The notes under the pieces were generated by a model. That model was not told the origin of the DNA and did no database searches. It was given only the letters and a program-made list of their open reading frames with translations. The position numbers were made by a program, and so were the translations under genes. Positions 1 to 9,640 of a stretch of 64,000 bases of DNA are shown in pieces. This DNA is from Euglena gracilis (lineage: Eukaryota > Euglenida > Euglenophyceae > Euglenales). The DNA is taken from the NCBI GenBank assembly GCA_039621445.1, contig CP154954.1, forward strand, positions 15,209,805-15,273,804, in the 5' to 3' direction. Every line of letters starts with the position of its first letter. The stretch's first letter is position 1.

Positions 1-450
1 TGGGCGCAATTTCGCAAAAAAAACAATTCTTTTTGTGGGCGCACTTGCGCAAATAAAACGTACACCGATGATGTTAAAATGATATGTTTGTGGGCGCAAA
101 TGCGCCTATAAACAGTTTTTTTGGTGCGCGCATTTGTGCAAATGAGCGCACCAACAGGTTAATGTTTATTTGCGCAAATGCGCCCACCAACATGTATTTT
201 TACTTTCCATGTTAAAACACACCAATGAGGACCACGACCACACCAGGTTTTAAAACGTGATGGGGGTGTTGGTGTGCGCAATTGCGCAAATAAACACACT
301 TACGTTTGTGCGCGCATTTGCACAAATGCGCGCGCAAACATTTAATACACCGCTTCAAAATGATGTGTTTGTAGGAGCCTTAGAGCACACAAACAAAGTT
401 GCTTTTATTTGCGCAAATGCTCGCATTAACACACATCAGTTGTGCTATAC
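1..450. repeat. Cluster of GCGCAAATGCGC-type palindromes
   Basis: At least nine copies of a palindrome-like word, GCGCAAATGCGC or its complement GCGCATTTGCGC, with small variants, lie about 35-60 bp apart in AT-richer spacer (for example near 44, 91, 130, 170, 277, 305, 320 and 408). Some copies sit inside larger imperfect inverted repeats, such as the GGTGCGC...GCGCACC pair near 122-152. Short open frames across this DNA look like chance. The same word recurs at 1291-1508, 13385-13640 and 28830-28850, so it is a dispersed family and not a simple tandem satellite. Function unknown. Confidence 0.7.
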
Positions 451-1290
451 CATCTCCTCCTTCGTGACAGCTGACGAACGCAATTCCTCACGTCAACCAT
501 TGATTTGCACCACGATTATGTGGAGACGAAATTTGTGGTGAGAGGAAGTGTGGAGTGTTCACTGGAACACGGCATAAGACTAGCCACAATTTGCCTGCCT
601 TACGTGTGTACATTTGTACTGTTGTTACCCGGCCTGAACGGCCTGTTGTTTTGGCGTCATCCGTTTCGCAGTTAAACGTCATGAATTGATGACGTGCAAA
701 CGACCTGTGACTGCTGGACACCTTTTCTGCAACAGGACTGTGTTACAAGAAGACAATATTTCGCACCTGAAATGCCAGGATGTGTCCGGCCGTAGTCCGT
801 TTTCTAGTTTTTCTCCATCATTTTTCCCTTGAAATATGTAAAAAAAACACCAATTTTTGTGCATAATTTGGGGATAGCCATGCACTGGCACCACGTTGTC
901 CCCCCAGTCTCACACCCCGGTTGCGGGGAATAAAGTGGCCGCTAAAGCTGGGTGTCGTTGCACTGGGAAGGTCGATGCCGGCCTGCTGGGTGCTGAAGCA
1001 TCAGCAGCTGATGTGGCTGCAACAGCGGAGCCGAGGCTGCAGGCCAGCGGCAGGGCCGTTGGGACCCAAAAATTGGTGCTGGTGGACGTGCACTGTTACT
1101 GGGTGGCTGTGAACCCACCTTCAAGAGATGCTATGGCTCCATATTTTGTGGGACCTGTCAACGGTCCAAAAACGGCACAATAACACCATATGCCGGAGGA
1201 GACGGTGTGGTCATTTGGGTTGAACCAATTCAAAAGCCACTAAGGGTGGCTGTAGGAGGGCCAAATGAAATTTTACTTCTCCATTGTTTG
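451..1290. other. Flanking DNA; weak exon-like open stretch at 896-1183
   Basis: No recognised gene. A plus-strand open stretch at 896-1183 is GC-richer than its surroundings and alanine-rich in its middle (motif KLVLVDVHCYWVAVNPP near its end). It could be an exon or chance; no flanking splice pair was identified. The rest of the interval shows nothing that could be named. Confidence 0.2.
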
Positions 1291-1508
1291 TTTTTTTGCG
1301 CATTTGCGCGCATCACGTTGTTTTGTGGGCGCAAATGCACAAAAAAACATAATAAATTATACAGTTCCTTCATGTGGTTTATTTGCACATTTGCGCCCAC
1401 AAACAACGTGATGCGCGCAAATGCGCAAATAAACCACATCTGCTCTCGGCGTTTGACGGTTGTGTTTCCGTCACACAGTTCTTCTTTGTATTTATTTGCG
1501 CAAATGCG
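1291..1508. repeat. Second GCGCAAATGCGC palindrome cluster, target of element 1
   Basis: Five more copies of the palindromic word occur here in both orientations (near 1299, 1328, 1390, 1411 and 1494). The last copy is cut by element 1: GCGCAAATGCG is followed directly by the LTR start, and the DNA resumes after the 3' LTR with TGCGGAAATAAAC. Confidence 0.7.
1505..1508. repeat. Target-site duplication (TGCG), left copy of element 1
   Basis: The four bases before the 5' LTR are TGCG and the four after the 3' LTR (13358-13361) are also TGCG. A short duplication of this kind is what gypsy-type integrases leave. Confidence 0.75.
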
Positions 1509-2358
1509 TGTCGGCCGCCGGCTTTTGCCGGCAGCCAAAAATTGCCCGAAAGCGCAAATTTCAAAGTCGCTGGTAACAGCCAATCAGTTAAAAAAAACCC
1601 GCGATAGAAATTGGAAGCGGGTCAAATTCGTTTGCATCTTCAAATTCTGTTTTTTTGCAGAGCTTGAGGGGTTTTCCCCATTATTTGGCAAAGAAGGGAT
1701 ACCATTGTATTGAATTTGGCATTTACATTCTTGGTGAGAATTCGAAGTGTGGATCACATTGGCGGTGGACTTTGAATTGCAATTCATATTGGCTATTGAA
1801 GTCAATTTGGAATTGAAATCAAGAAGGTGACCCTACAACACCGCCACCCTCACCGCCGCTCCTATTCCCTATACCCCTCTTCCTTGCCCCAGGTTTGCAC
1901 ATTTTCACACATTCACATTTCACAGTTCGTTTTCAATTCTTCACATTCAGCTACTTTCAGTTTTTCACTCTCAAAGATTTAAGTTTCAGTGGGTTGGGTT
2001 GTGGGTTGGTTTTGCCTTCAAGGTGTGCAAGAGAGTGTGAGAGTAAGAGAGAAAGAGAGAGGAGAACAGTGAGATTTCATTACAAATGGCAGATTTTTCG
2101 ATTTTCACCAAATTTTCGGAAAACATTAAAAAAACGATTCTACGCGCCGGCTGGGGTAGGGGGAAACACCTGGGTGAAAAAATGAGAGTTGGCCTGAGCC
2201 CACCCCAAGAAAAAGCGCAGGCCCCGCCCCGGAAACACCCACCCCCCGGCTGTCGGTGGTTTTCCACGACGGCGAGGACCCCCCCGGGCCCTCGGCCCAC
2301 CGGGACTCGCCGGTCGCGGGGGCGACCGGCGGCGCCCAGGGGGTGGGGCCGGCGAACA
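1509..2358 (+). repeat. 5' LTR of element 1
   Basis: Matches 12502-13357 throughout, with scattered substitutions and small indels. It begins TGTCGG and ends AACA. A perfect hairpin (GCCGGC, TTTT loop) lies near its start. From ATG at 2086 a reading frame (MADFSIFTKF...) begins inside the LTR. In the 3' LTR this frame runs open to the LTR end, while here a small indel near 2205 shifts it. The last third is GC-rich with C and G runs. The transcription start and polyadenylation site could not be placed. Confidence 0.93.
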
Positions 2359-2921
2359 TGGTAAGCAGAGGCAGTTTCACTGACTCTGTCAGTGAATATT
2401 TTTCAGAGACGGTCAACACAGTCACAGAGGATTGTTCTGTTGGCTGCGTCAGCTGAATGGTACACGAGGGCAGTTTCACCAACGCAGTTGTCTGTGAATT
2501 TTCAGAAGAATCTGCAGAAATCTGCTGGTTTTCAGGTCAATCTGTCCGAGTGTCAGATTGTGCTGAAAATTTTCTGAGTTCTGTGGCAGAAATCTATTTT
2601 CAGAACGAAAAGGAAACTGAGTTTTCTGCAGCCCAGTTTTCAGAACCTGTGGCATCATTGCAAATCGTGACGGAATCTGTGGCAGAAAACAGTTTTCAGG
2701 CTGCAGAAACTTTATCGGCTTCAGGATTTTCAGAAACGACACAGGAATCAGAATCTCACTCTGATTCGTGGAGGGGGTCATTTACATGCATTAGGCCCAT
2801 CACGGTGGCAGGGCCAGAAAATTTACAAGCTGGTTCCACTGCAGCAGTGACGATGACGAATCAGACCCCCCAGCTTACGAAAGCGAATCAGAGGAAGAAA
2901 AACAGGCTGAAAACGCCATAA
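2358..2921 (+). pseudogene. Element 1 Gag N-terminal region, with in-frame stop
   Basis: A frame opens at the ATG formed by the LTR/PBS junction (MVSRGSFTDSVSEYFSE), meets TGA at 2454-2456, and restarts at once with ATG 2457 in the same frame (MVHEGSFTNAVVCEFSEE). The two starts are diverged tandem copies of one 33-codon unit. The rest is acidic and rich in Ser, Glu and Phe-Ser-Glu repeats, and stops at 2921. No known domain is recognised. By position it is the N-terminus of a large Gag. The next segment, in another frame, continues with the same kind of sequence, so an indel near 2900-2930 is likely. Confidence 0.5.
2359..2371 (+). other. Primer-binding site of element 1
   Basis: TGGTAAGCAGAGG follows the LTR directly. 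It resembles the complement of the 3' end of a eukaryotic initiator methionine tRNA (TGGTAGCAGAGG type) with one extra A. The LTR terminus plus PBS creates an in-frame ATG (2358-2360). A similar block, TGGTACACGAGG, starts 99 bp later at 2458. Confidence 0.65.
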
Positions 2922-2929
2922 TTCAGGAA

Positions 2930-3919
2930 ATGGTTATTCAAATAATGAAAGCTGCTTGCATGTGGCCAGTAAATTTTTCAGGTTTTCAGCAAATTTCTGT
3001 GTCGTCACGAGACAGCAGCCCAGGGCCAGAACAAAAAATTTTGTGTTTAACAGCCCAGCCAGAACCATTGCTGTTAACACAGAGTTCAGAATCGCAGTCA
3101 GCACAGCCAGCTGCAGCCCAGCTGCAGGTTTTTCAGCCAGCCCAGCCGTTTTCGGCTGAGATATCTGTCTCAGCCCAGATGCCTGGGCAGGTTTTTCAAC
3201 CAGCTCAGCAGTTTTCGGCTGAGTCATCTGTCCCAGCAATCATGGGGCCAGCCCAGATGACTTCGCAGATTTTTCAGCCAGCCCAGCAGTTTTCGGCTGA
3301 GTCTTCTGTCCCAGCAATCATGGGGCCAGCCCAGATGACTTCACAGATTTTTCAGCCAGCCCAGCCGTTTTCGGCTGAGTCATCTGTCCCAGCAATCATG
3401 GGGCCAGCCCAGATGACTTCACAGGTTTTTCAGCCAGCGTTAACAGTGTCTTCAAACACAGGCCCAGCCCAGGTTTTTCGGCCAAATCAGCCAGATTTTA
3501 CACAGACCCAGCCAAAAAAATTGCAGCCAAACACCAGTTTTTCTGCAGAAACTGGGTCCGAAAACCCTGAAAATCAGCATGATGTGGAAATGGAATCGGG
3601 CTATGGCCAATCTGATGATGATTGGAACAACTGGGGTGAAGAAATCAGTTGCAAAATTGAATGTTTACATGGCAGACTTTTGGTGCAGGAAGGAAAACAC
3701 CCTGAAAAAACGGCTGAAAATCTGGTGGGGGAGGCAGAAAACAGGCTAAATCAGGCGTTGGCCATGTCACAGGGGCAGACATTGAATCTGGTCAATGAGG
3801 CATTGGGCATGCATGATCAGCAAATGGCGGATCACATTGCCATGGTGAAACGTGAAATTCAGGCTGAACTGAGTGCAACCATAAACGACTTGCTTTTGCA
3901 GTTTCAGCAAAATGGTTAA
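2930..3919 (+). pseudogene. Element 1 Gag: PAQ-rich repeat region and acidic helix
   Basis: 329 codons from ATG 2930. The middle is built of Pro-Ala-Gln repeats with Phe-Gln motifs (FQPAQQFSAESSVPAIMGPA type, 26-residue units), parallel to the PAQPIM/PAQPMM array in element 2. This is followed by an acidic stretch (QSDDDWNNWGEE) and a helical, Gln/Glu-rich tail. No enzymatic motif is present. Proline/glutamine-rich, low-complexity Gag extensions may drive particle assembly or condensation, but that is inference. It stops at 3919, four bases before the coiled-coil frame. Confidence 0.55.
3193..3440 (+). repeat. 78-bp in-frame tandem repeats in element 1 gag
   Basis: About three tandem 78-bp units encode QFSAESSVPAIMGPAQMTS followed by QIFQPAQ. 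The units differ by only a few bases, so expansion was recent relative to the rest of the gene. A partial unit precedes them (3120-3192). Confidence 0.8.
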
Positions 3920-3922
3920 ACG

Positions 3923-4770
3923 GTGCAAAACTTGGCCCAATGCCAAAGGTATTTGTTGAGTGTGGAAATGGAACGGCAGTTTGCTGAGAAAGTGAAGAAA
4001 GTGGAGGATGGAGTAAACACGTTTTTTGAGGCCCAGGTTGAGGGGTTGAAAAAAAAAATGAGAGGGATTTTTCTCAGAAGCTGTCGATTTTGGAAAAATC
4101 TGTGGGGGAGATGCACGTGGTGGTGCAACAAGTGGGGGAGAAGGAAAAACAGCAGGAAATTGCTGTTAATCAGGTCAAATCTGCAGTCGGTGAGCTAAGC
4201 TCTGGTCTGGTGGGACGCTTTGGGATCATTTTTCAGCAATGCAAAGGTTTGGGGGAGACTGAGTGTGCCAAATTTCAGGTGCAGGCTGAGAAATTGAAGG
4301 AATTTTCACAGTCCCTGGAGCGCTAGAGCAAAGCTCTGAATGATCGTTTGGGGAGGTTGGAGAATTTTCTGGGTCGGAAAGATTTTCCCATTGAGAAAGT
4401 CTGTGACCTGATCAACAAGAGTGAGGAAACCATTCGGTTGGAGGTGCAAAGGGAGTTGGGGCTGCAAACGAGAAAGAATTTGGAGGTAATTATCAGTGAA
4501 ATGTTGCAGGAAAGGTTGAGGCTGAGTGAAAGTGAGGGGCGGTTTGAAAAAGTTCGAGCCGAAATGGAAAATTCGATGAAACAGCAGGTTGGAGTTTTAC
4601 TGCAACAGCAGTCCAGTGAACTTTTTAAAGAACAACAGGCGCGGAAAAAACTACAGCAAAAGCTGGATTCGTTTCAGGCTGAGTTTTTGGTGATGAAAAA
4701 TCAGCAAGCTGAATCTGCCAAATCTGCGGCAGTGGATCTGACAAAGGAAACAAGAGAAAAATCAGCTTGA
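3923..4770 (+). pseudogene. Element 1 Gag coiled-coil region, frameshifted
   Basis: Three overlapping or adjacent frames (3923-4198, 4090-4326, 4348-4770) together encode a long Lys/Glu/Gln-rich helical sequence with heptad character, for example VEMERQFAEKVKKVEDG and LQQKLDSFQAEFLVMK. A TAG at 4324-4326 separates the last two pieces, which share a frame, and another break lies near 4060-4095. The region corresponds to the long coiled coil of element 2 (17,400-18,300). Likely role: Gag multimerisation. The breaks mark it as a decayed copy. Confidence 0.5.
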
Positions 4771-4789
4771 AATTCAGAAATCGAGGAGT

Positions 4790-5643
4790 TTGATCTTTTT
4801 GGTTACAACGATTTACCTGTGATCGAGAAAAATACGGTTGAAATTGAAGGCTATGAATACGCTGAACCAGGGTCACATGCGACACATGTCAGGCAGGTTT
4901 GCGCACGACCTGTGGGGGCAGTGCCTGCAGGTGCAGGGCTGGTTTCATCAAATGCAGTGGCAACGCATCAATTGATGAAACTCTGGTAGCTCCAAATTTT
5001 TCTGGACAGCCAAAACACTGGTCGTCCTTTGTGCGTGATTGGGAGCAATATTTCATGACATTGGTTATTTTACAAAATGGAAATGTGTCTGATCCACTCA
5101 AACTTCGGCTTTTTTCAATGACGCTGGATGACACAAATCAAAAGGAATTGCAATTCCGGATGGAATTGAACGGGAAAACACCTTTCGAGGATGAATTTGA
5201 TAGGATTGACGGGAAATATGCCGGAACTCAGTCCGACTGTGCCAGAAAAAAATGGTGTGATGTCAACCTCGTGAACCAAGGGAAAATTACCGTAACGGAA
5301 TGGCGAGATTTTGTCATAAATTTCAAAATGGCCTGGAAACAGGTGAAAAGCGCCACTGACGATGAGGCAGAAAGACTGGTCAAAGGAAAACTGCCAAATT
5401 TCATTTTGCATTGGGTCGCCGATGAGGAGGAAAGGAAATCAACGTGTGGACCGAAAGTCAAAATGTACCCTGCAGTGCCTGCAACTGAGGAAAACACTAT
5501 TTGTGCCGTGGAACGTGTCACTGTGGAAAAGCCCTGCAAGGTTTCGAAAGTTTCACCGCTGGAGTTTGAAGTCTTTTTGCCCAATACTACGATTTGCGAC
5601 AAACTGAAAGAGGTCAGTGGGAAACCAATCACAGGCCCAACAC
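4790..5643 (+). pseudogene. Element 1 Gag capsid-like domain
   Basis: After an acidic linker (EEFDLFGYNDLPVIEKN) and a frame change near 4980, the sequence reads LVAPNFSGQPKHWSSFVRDW, then a helical region with LKLRLFSMTLDD, typical of retrotransposon capsid (Ty3-type Gag) in the pattern 'P.FSG....W..F...W'. Element 2 has the equivalent RPRFSGLAKDFAKFEGEW. The frame stays open to 5669, but the last codons are fortuitous: from 5644 on the DNA belongs to an inverted segment. The rest of the domain continues on the minus strand from 6967 downward. Confidence 0.7.
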
Positions 5644-6200
5644 GGATTAAAATACTCCACCAGCTGTGAGCATCCTCCATTTTTTCTGTGACAAGTCATT
5701 CCATATCAACTTTTCACGGTGACTCCTCCAGAGAATCAAATTCGGGCAGGTCTGGCCATCACAAAGGTAGCTTGCAGATCGCTCCCCAAGGGGGGGTATC
5801 CCCAATCTGAAAAATGTAAATAATCAACATCGACAAAAGTCAGATTTTGAACACAGGGTCCGAAGCAACCCATGACGGGGAAATCCACCACAACCTTGGT
5901 GCAAAATCCAGTGCCAGTGGTTTGATCACAGTCATTGCCCCCCCCCCAATTTCTGACTCAATTTGGCAACCTATATTCTGTACAGGGCACCCCCCAATTT
6001 TCAGGGAAATCAGTGGGGGTACGTCCAATCTCCACTCCAAAATATTTCACAGTGGGTGGGGTTAAATCTGGGGTTTATGTCCACTGAGATCACCTTAAAT
6101 GCTCTCTTAGGCAATCCCCAACCGAGCTCAAAGGCAAAAAAGGCTAATGCTAAGAAGGCTGTGCACAACCCTCTTAGGAGGTCTGGTGGACCGTTGGGAC
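5644..6200 (-). pseudogene. Element 1 cytosine-C5 DNA methyltransferase relic, inverted
   Basis: Minus-strand peptides line up with the intact-looking domain of element 2. FKVISVDINPRFNPTH matches FCVVSVDSDPKRGATH. VPCTEYRLPN matches the catalytic PPCTEYSRAK (motif IV cysteine kept). FVDVDYLHFSDWGYP matches FVDCDQCQFSDFGYR, and GQTCPNLIL matches QRTCPNLVQ. The SAM-binding FSGTGS motif is eroded, and the frame changes several times (around 6010, 5940 and 5810). It would have been a compact domain of about 160 residues. It is dead here, but shows that the methyltransferase is ancestral to both elements. Confidence 0.65.
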
Positions 6201-6289
6201 GAGTCCCAGATTTGCACGTCACGCAGGCACACACCCGACACACTGGACACACCTTGTACAGAGATCTCCTGGGTGGCAGATTTTTCATC

Positions 6290-6967
6290 GTGTTTTCACT
6301 CGCACAAGATTTTCTTGCCACCTGGGATTTGCGTATGTCTTTGTGTGCTGGGTATGCAAGCCTGGGGCGGCTGCCAACGGTCCACCGCGGCTATCCTAGC
6401 AACGGTTTCCTTTCCCCCTTCCTTTGCCTTTGCCTTTTCCACCATCCTGGCCCTTTCCCCTAGACCAGTCATTTCCATTGCCAATAATTGTTTCCTTTGC
6501 CCTTTCCTTTGCCTTTGCCACCAGCCTGTACAAAATTCTTGAGTGCCACCACTGATTTGCAAAATTGGCATTGGCATTGTAATTCCACCCCAATCGTATT
6601 TTCACCATATTTGCCAAATTGAGATTGCTGGGGGGGTGGCAATGACTGTGATCGAACCACTGGCACTGGATTTTGCACTGGGGGGTTCGCGTTTGCATTG
6701 GTCACTGGAGCTTCCACCTGTGAAGAATCTGATTTTTCAACAGGTTTCGCCACCGTTTCACCCCCCTTTGCTGTCCGTGAGGGGAGGGCGTCCTGGACCC
6801 CTTGGCCCGATCTGCCTTTGCAGACCTGGCCCTTCGGTTTCCAAACCCATTTGGCTCTCTGGAAGTGTGTAGCATATCTTGATTATCCCTTGATGACAAT
6901 TTTCGCTCAACAGAACGGAAAATTTCTTCAGCTCCCATTTTTGGCTGTTCCTCCACAATTTTAATCC
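6290..6967 (-). pseudogene. Element 1 Gag C-terminal basic region, inverted
   Basis: On the minus strand from 6967, frames encode EEQPKMGAEEIFRSVERK, then a basic disordered stretch (GFGNRRARSAKADRAKGSR), a Pro/Gln-rich linker, and Lys-Gly repeats (AGGKGKGKGKGNN, then EKAKAKEGGKE). This matches the layout after the capsid in element 2, where a Lys/Arg/Pro-rich stretch precedes zinc knuckles. At least two frameshifts occur, near 6750 and 6480. A clear CX2CX8HX4C knuckle is no longer readable, but cysteines cluster near 6230-6260 (KVCPVCRVCACVTC). It would bind RNA in an intact Gag. Confidence 0.6.
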
Positions 6968-7400
6968 TTTTATCTGTGATATCGTAGGGAGGATTATGCT
7001 GTTAGGAAAGTTTGTATGGAGGAAATTGAGAAGGAATTTCGGGTGAAGGCGGAACGGGATTGTTTTGCAACCAACCAAAATACCAGGTGTGAAAAGTTTT
7101 ATGGAGAGGATGATGATGCCATGAAAAAGGATTGGGGGACAGAGGAAACGTTGTGGATGAACCCCCCCTGGACTTTGTGGCCTGAGGTGGCTGAAAAATT
7201 GCGGAAATCCAATTGTCGGGCAATTTGCATTTGCCCAGACTGGAATAGGAAGTGGGTGAAAAATCTGGTGGCTATGGCTGTCAAAAAGATTTATTTTCCC
7301 AAGGTGACAAAGTTGTTTGAGGCTGATGGGAGGATTTTGAGGGGTGCCCGTTGGGGTGTGTGGGCCTTGTTGATTGATAGAAGGCAACCCTCCCAGGGGG
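6968..7400 (+). pseudogene. Element 1 DIRS-type Dam-like domain
   Basis: The frame from about 6985 reads EDYAVRKVCMEEIEKEF, DCFATNQNTRCEKFYG, LWMNPPWTLWPEVAEKL (NPPW at 7160-7171), AICICPDWNRKWVK and GARWGVWALLI. This is the 'D.FA...N.R...F...W.NPP' pattern of the domain that follows RNase H in DIRS-type retroelements, commonly called a Dam or adenine-methyltransferase-like domain. Here it sits in a gypsy-type element, upstream of the protease. The NPPW tetrad resembles the catalytic motif of N6-adenine methyltransferases; activity is unproven. The frame runs on to 7525 with a Lys/Arg-rich tail that overlaps the protease frame. Confidence 0.65.
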
Positions 7401-7489
7401 GGGAGAAGCCCCAGGGAAGAAAAATTTGTGCGGCTGAAAAAAAGAATGTTGAGGGGGACGAAAACTCGGGGAGGAGCAAAGAAACTCGG

Positions 7490-7981
7490 GGAGGACAGAC
7501 AACTTCTGTTAAAAACCCAGATTAAGTTGGCAAATGGGGAGGAAAAAACGTCCAAAATCTTGTTTGACACGGGGACTGAGGCAAACCTCATTCGACAAGG
7601 GTTGATAGGGGAACACCTAATGTATCCTGTTAAGGACCCGTTAAGGTTTGAAACTGCCAATGGGCAAACTTTGGCGGGGGGGAGCAGATGTGCTAAGGTA
7701 AAAATGATCCTTCAACAAAATTGGAATGAGGAAAGGGAAATTGAGTGTGTGTAGAATACGAGGTTGAATTTTACGAGGCAAATATCAACGTTGACGCAAT
7801 TATTTCTTATCCATGGTTGGCAGAAGCAAAACTGGTAATTTTTCCACACCACAAGGCGTTGGTGAAAGACAGCCCCGACCTGTTTTTTTTGCGGGGTGTT
7901 GACAGACGGAGGGGTCCGCAAAAATTCAGGGATGACATAAATTTTTCGGTGGGCAATGTGACTGTGGCGGACGGGTCTTAG
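7490..7981 (+). pseudogene. Element 1 aspartic protease
   Basis: KTSKILFDTGTEANLIRQGL contains the retropepsin active-site triad Asp-Thr-Gly, followed by a hydrophobic/Arg motif and FETANGQTLAGG. The equivalent in element 2 is VMVLIDTGAQVSLVRKGL. The frame breaks near 7740-7754 and continues in another frame (VEYEVEFYEANINVDAIISY, then WLAEAKLV). It would cleave the Gag-Pol polyprotein. In element 2 the protease precedes the methyltransferases, whereas here it follows the Dam-like domain. Confidence 0.7.
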
Positions 7982-7987
7982 TTTGGG

Positions 7988-9110
7988 TTGCAAAAACTTG
8001 GTCTTTGTTTGCCATTGGAGGGGTTGGACCAGGAAGTGCAATTTTTGAGCGATGAGGACCTAAGGGAGGTTGCGACAAATTTGGAGGGAAGTGACCCCCC
8101 AGTGCAAGTTATCAACCGAATGATAATTGCAAGGGATGGGGAGGACAAAAAAGAGGAGGAACAGGTAGTCAAGTTGAGGGAACAAGTTTTGGAAGATTAC
8201 CGGGGGACGGTATTTCGGTCATCGCCATTTCCAGACCCCCCCGAAAAAGGGCAATATGGTTATGCATACATACCGTTGAAGGAGGGGGCAAAGCCAACCA
8301 GACAGAAGCCTTTTTTCATGCACGGTGAGCGGAAAGAGGCACTTGAAAAAATCACCCAAGACTGGCTCGACAAAAAATACATTGAGCCAGCTACAGCCAA
8401 AAATTCCGAATGGCTGTCCCAGACTTTTCCAGTTCCAAAAAAATCCAACGATTTTCCTTGGAGGGGGGTGGTGGACCTCAGGGGGCCAAACAGCCAAACA
8501 AGGCGATGCAACTACCCCCTACCCAAAATTGAAGACATTTTGGTCAAACATGGTGCAAACCAAATGTTTTCGATTACTGATTTGAAGCAAGCTTTTCACC
8601 AACACCCTTACACCCAGAAAGTCGACCCATAACGTGTTGTTTTACCCCAAATGCATTTTTCAGTGGAGGGTGAACGTAATGGGTTTGCCCCCCAACAATT
8701 TCAGTAAATGATCGATGACCGTTTGACACCAGTAAGGGATATCGCCACAGGGTACATATACGATATAGTGGTGGGGACAACGGTCGGGGAAGGGGAGGAT
8801 CTAGTGGGGGCACACGAAAAAGTTTTGAGGAGGGTGTTGGAGGTGCTCAAAACAGAACTTTTGGTGGCTGATGAATTCAAAGCCAAACTTTTTGTGGAGG
8901 AGGTTGAATTTTGTGGACAAATTTTAGGAAACGGGACTAGGAGGCCAGCACCGGGTAAGCTACGAGCGATCGAAAAGTGGGAGGTTCCAAAAAACAATTA
9001 CGGCTTTGAGAGCCTTTTTGGGATTCACAAATTATTACAATGCATACATTCACATGTATGCGGAAGTAGCAGCCCGGTTGCCAAGACAAATTGAAAGTCC
9101 CCAGGGAGGT
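7988..9110 (+). pseudogene. Element 1 reverse transcriptase, active site mutated
   Basis: The fingers/palm region is clear: SQTFPVPKKSNDFPWRGVVD, NYPLPKIEDIL and MFSITDLKQAFHQ (motif A Asp kept). A stop at 8630-8632 and at least two further frameshifts follow before FQWRVNVMGLPP (near 8660). The frame then returns with IDDRLTPVRDIATG and YIYDIVVGT at 8753-8779, where YIDD is expected: the first catalytic aspartate codon is TAC at 8759-8761. VEFCGQILGNGTRRPAPGKL follows, as in element 2. The polymerase is inactive on both counts. Confidence 0.85.
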
Positions 9111-9175
9111 GGGAAAGAAAGGAAGTCGAAAACCTGTGGAGAGATTTAAAAGCTTTTTAGGAGCTGAAAAAAAGG

Positions 9176-9640
9176 TTGTGTTCGGGCCTAATGTTGCAAC
9201 GGGTAGACCCAGATAAACCCTTTGTGCTAAGGGTTGATGCCAGTGGGTACGCCGTGGGGGCAACGTTAGAGCAAATAAAGGAGGGGGGAGGAAGACCCAC
9301 AGCCCAGGATGTGATTGAGAAAAAAACTGTGCCAGTGGCTTTTATGCCTCGAAAATTGACCGAGGGGCAAAGAAAATGGATCCCCAGGGAGTTGGAGACG
9401 TATGCCATAATTTTGGCACTACAAAAATGGGAGAGTTGGATTGGATTGCAACCCGTTGTGGTTTTAACCGACCATCCAAAGTTTGGAGTCTTGGACAAGG
9501 GAAGTCCTAGACACCCCCAGTGGTCCGGTTAGGAGGAGGGCGAGATGGCACCAAATTTTCTCCAAGTATGATTTGACGGTTGGATATATCCCGGGTAAAG
9601 AAAACACCATAGCCGATATCCTTAGTTGGTGGGCATACCC
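9176..9640 (+). pseudogene. Element 1 RNase H
   Basis: DPDKPFVLRVDASGYAVGAT (Asp), RELETYAIILALQKW (Glu), VVVLTDHPKFGVL (Asp) and YIPGKENTIADILSWWAY (Asp) give the four acidic residues of the Ty3-type RNase H. The frame changes once near 9485-9510, between LTDHPK and LDTPSGPVRRRARWH. It would remove RNA from the RNA:DNA hybrid and trim the tRNA and polypurine primers. Confidence 0.85.

Larger units (their letters stand above)
5644..6967 (-). other. Inverted internal segment of element 1
   Basis: Between 5644 and 6967 the element's coding sense lies on the minus strand, while everything on either side reads on the plus strand. GGATTAAAAT occurs at 5644-5653 and its complement at 6958-6967, exactly at the two junctions. 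Read on the minus strand, the segment continues Gag (PKMGAEEIFRSVERK, like DDIFEFVAARLR in element 2) and then gives a C5-methyltransferase relic that ends with a peptide like element 2's SLVEYVTG (QLVEYFNP). This is the expected order, so the segment flipped in place. Confidence 0.8.

Noticed and set aside
6758-7660. 300-codon minus-strand open frame in element 1
   Set aside because: Most of it overlaps the plus-strand Dam-like and protease region, which has clear homology; it reads across the inversion boundary and carries no motif of its own.
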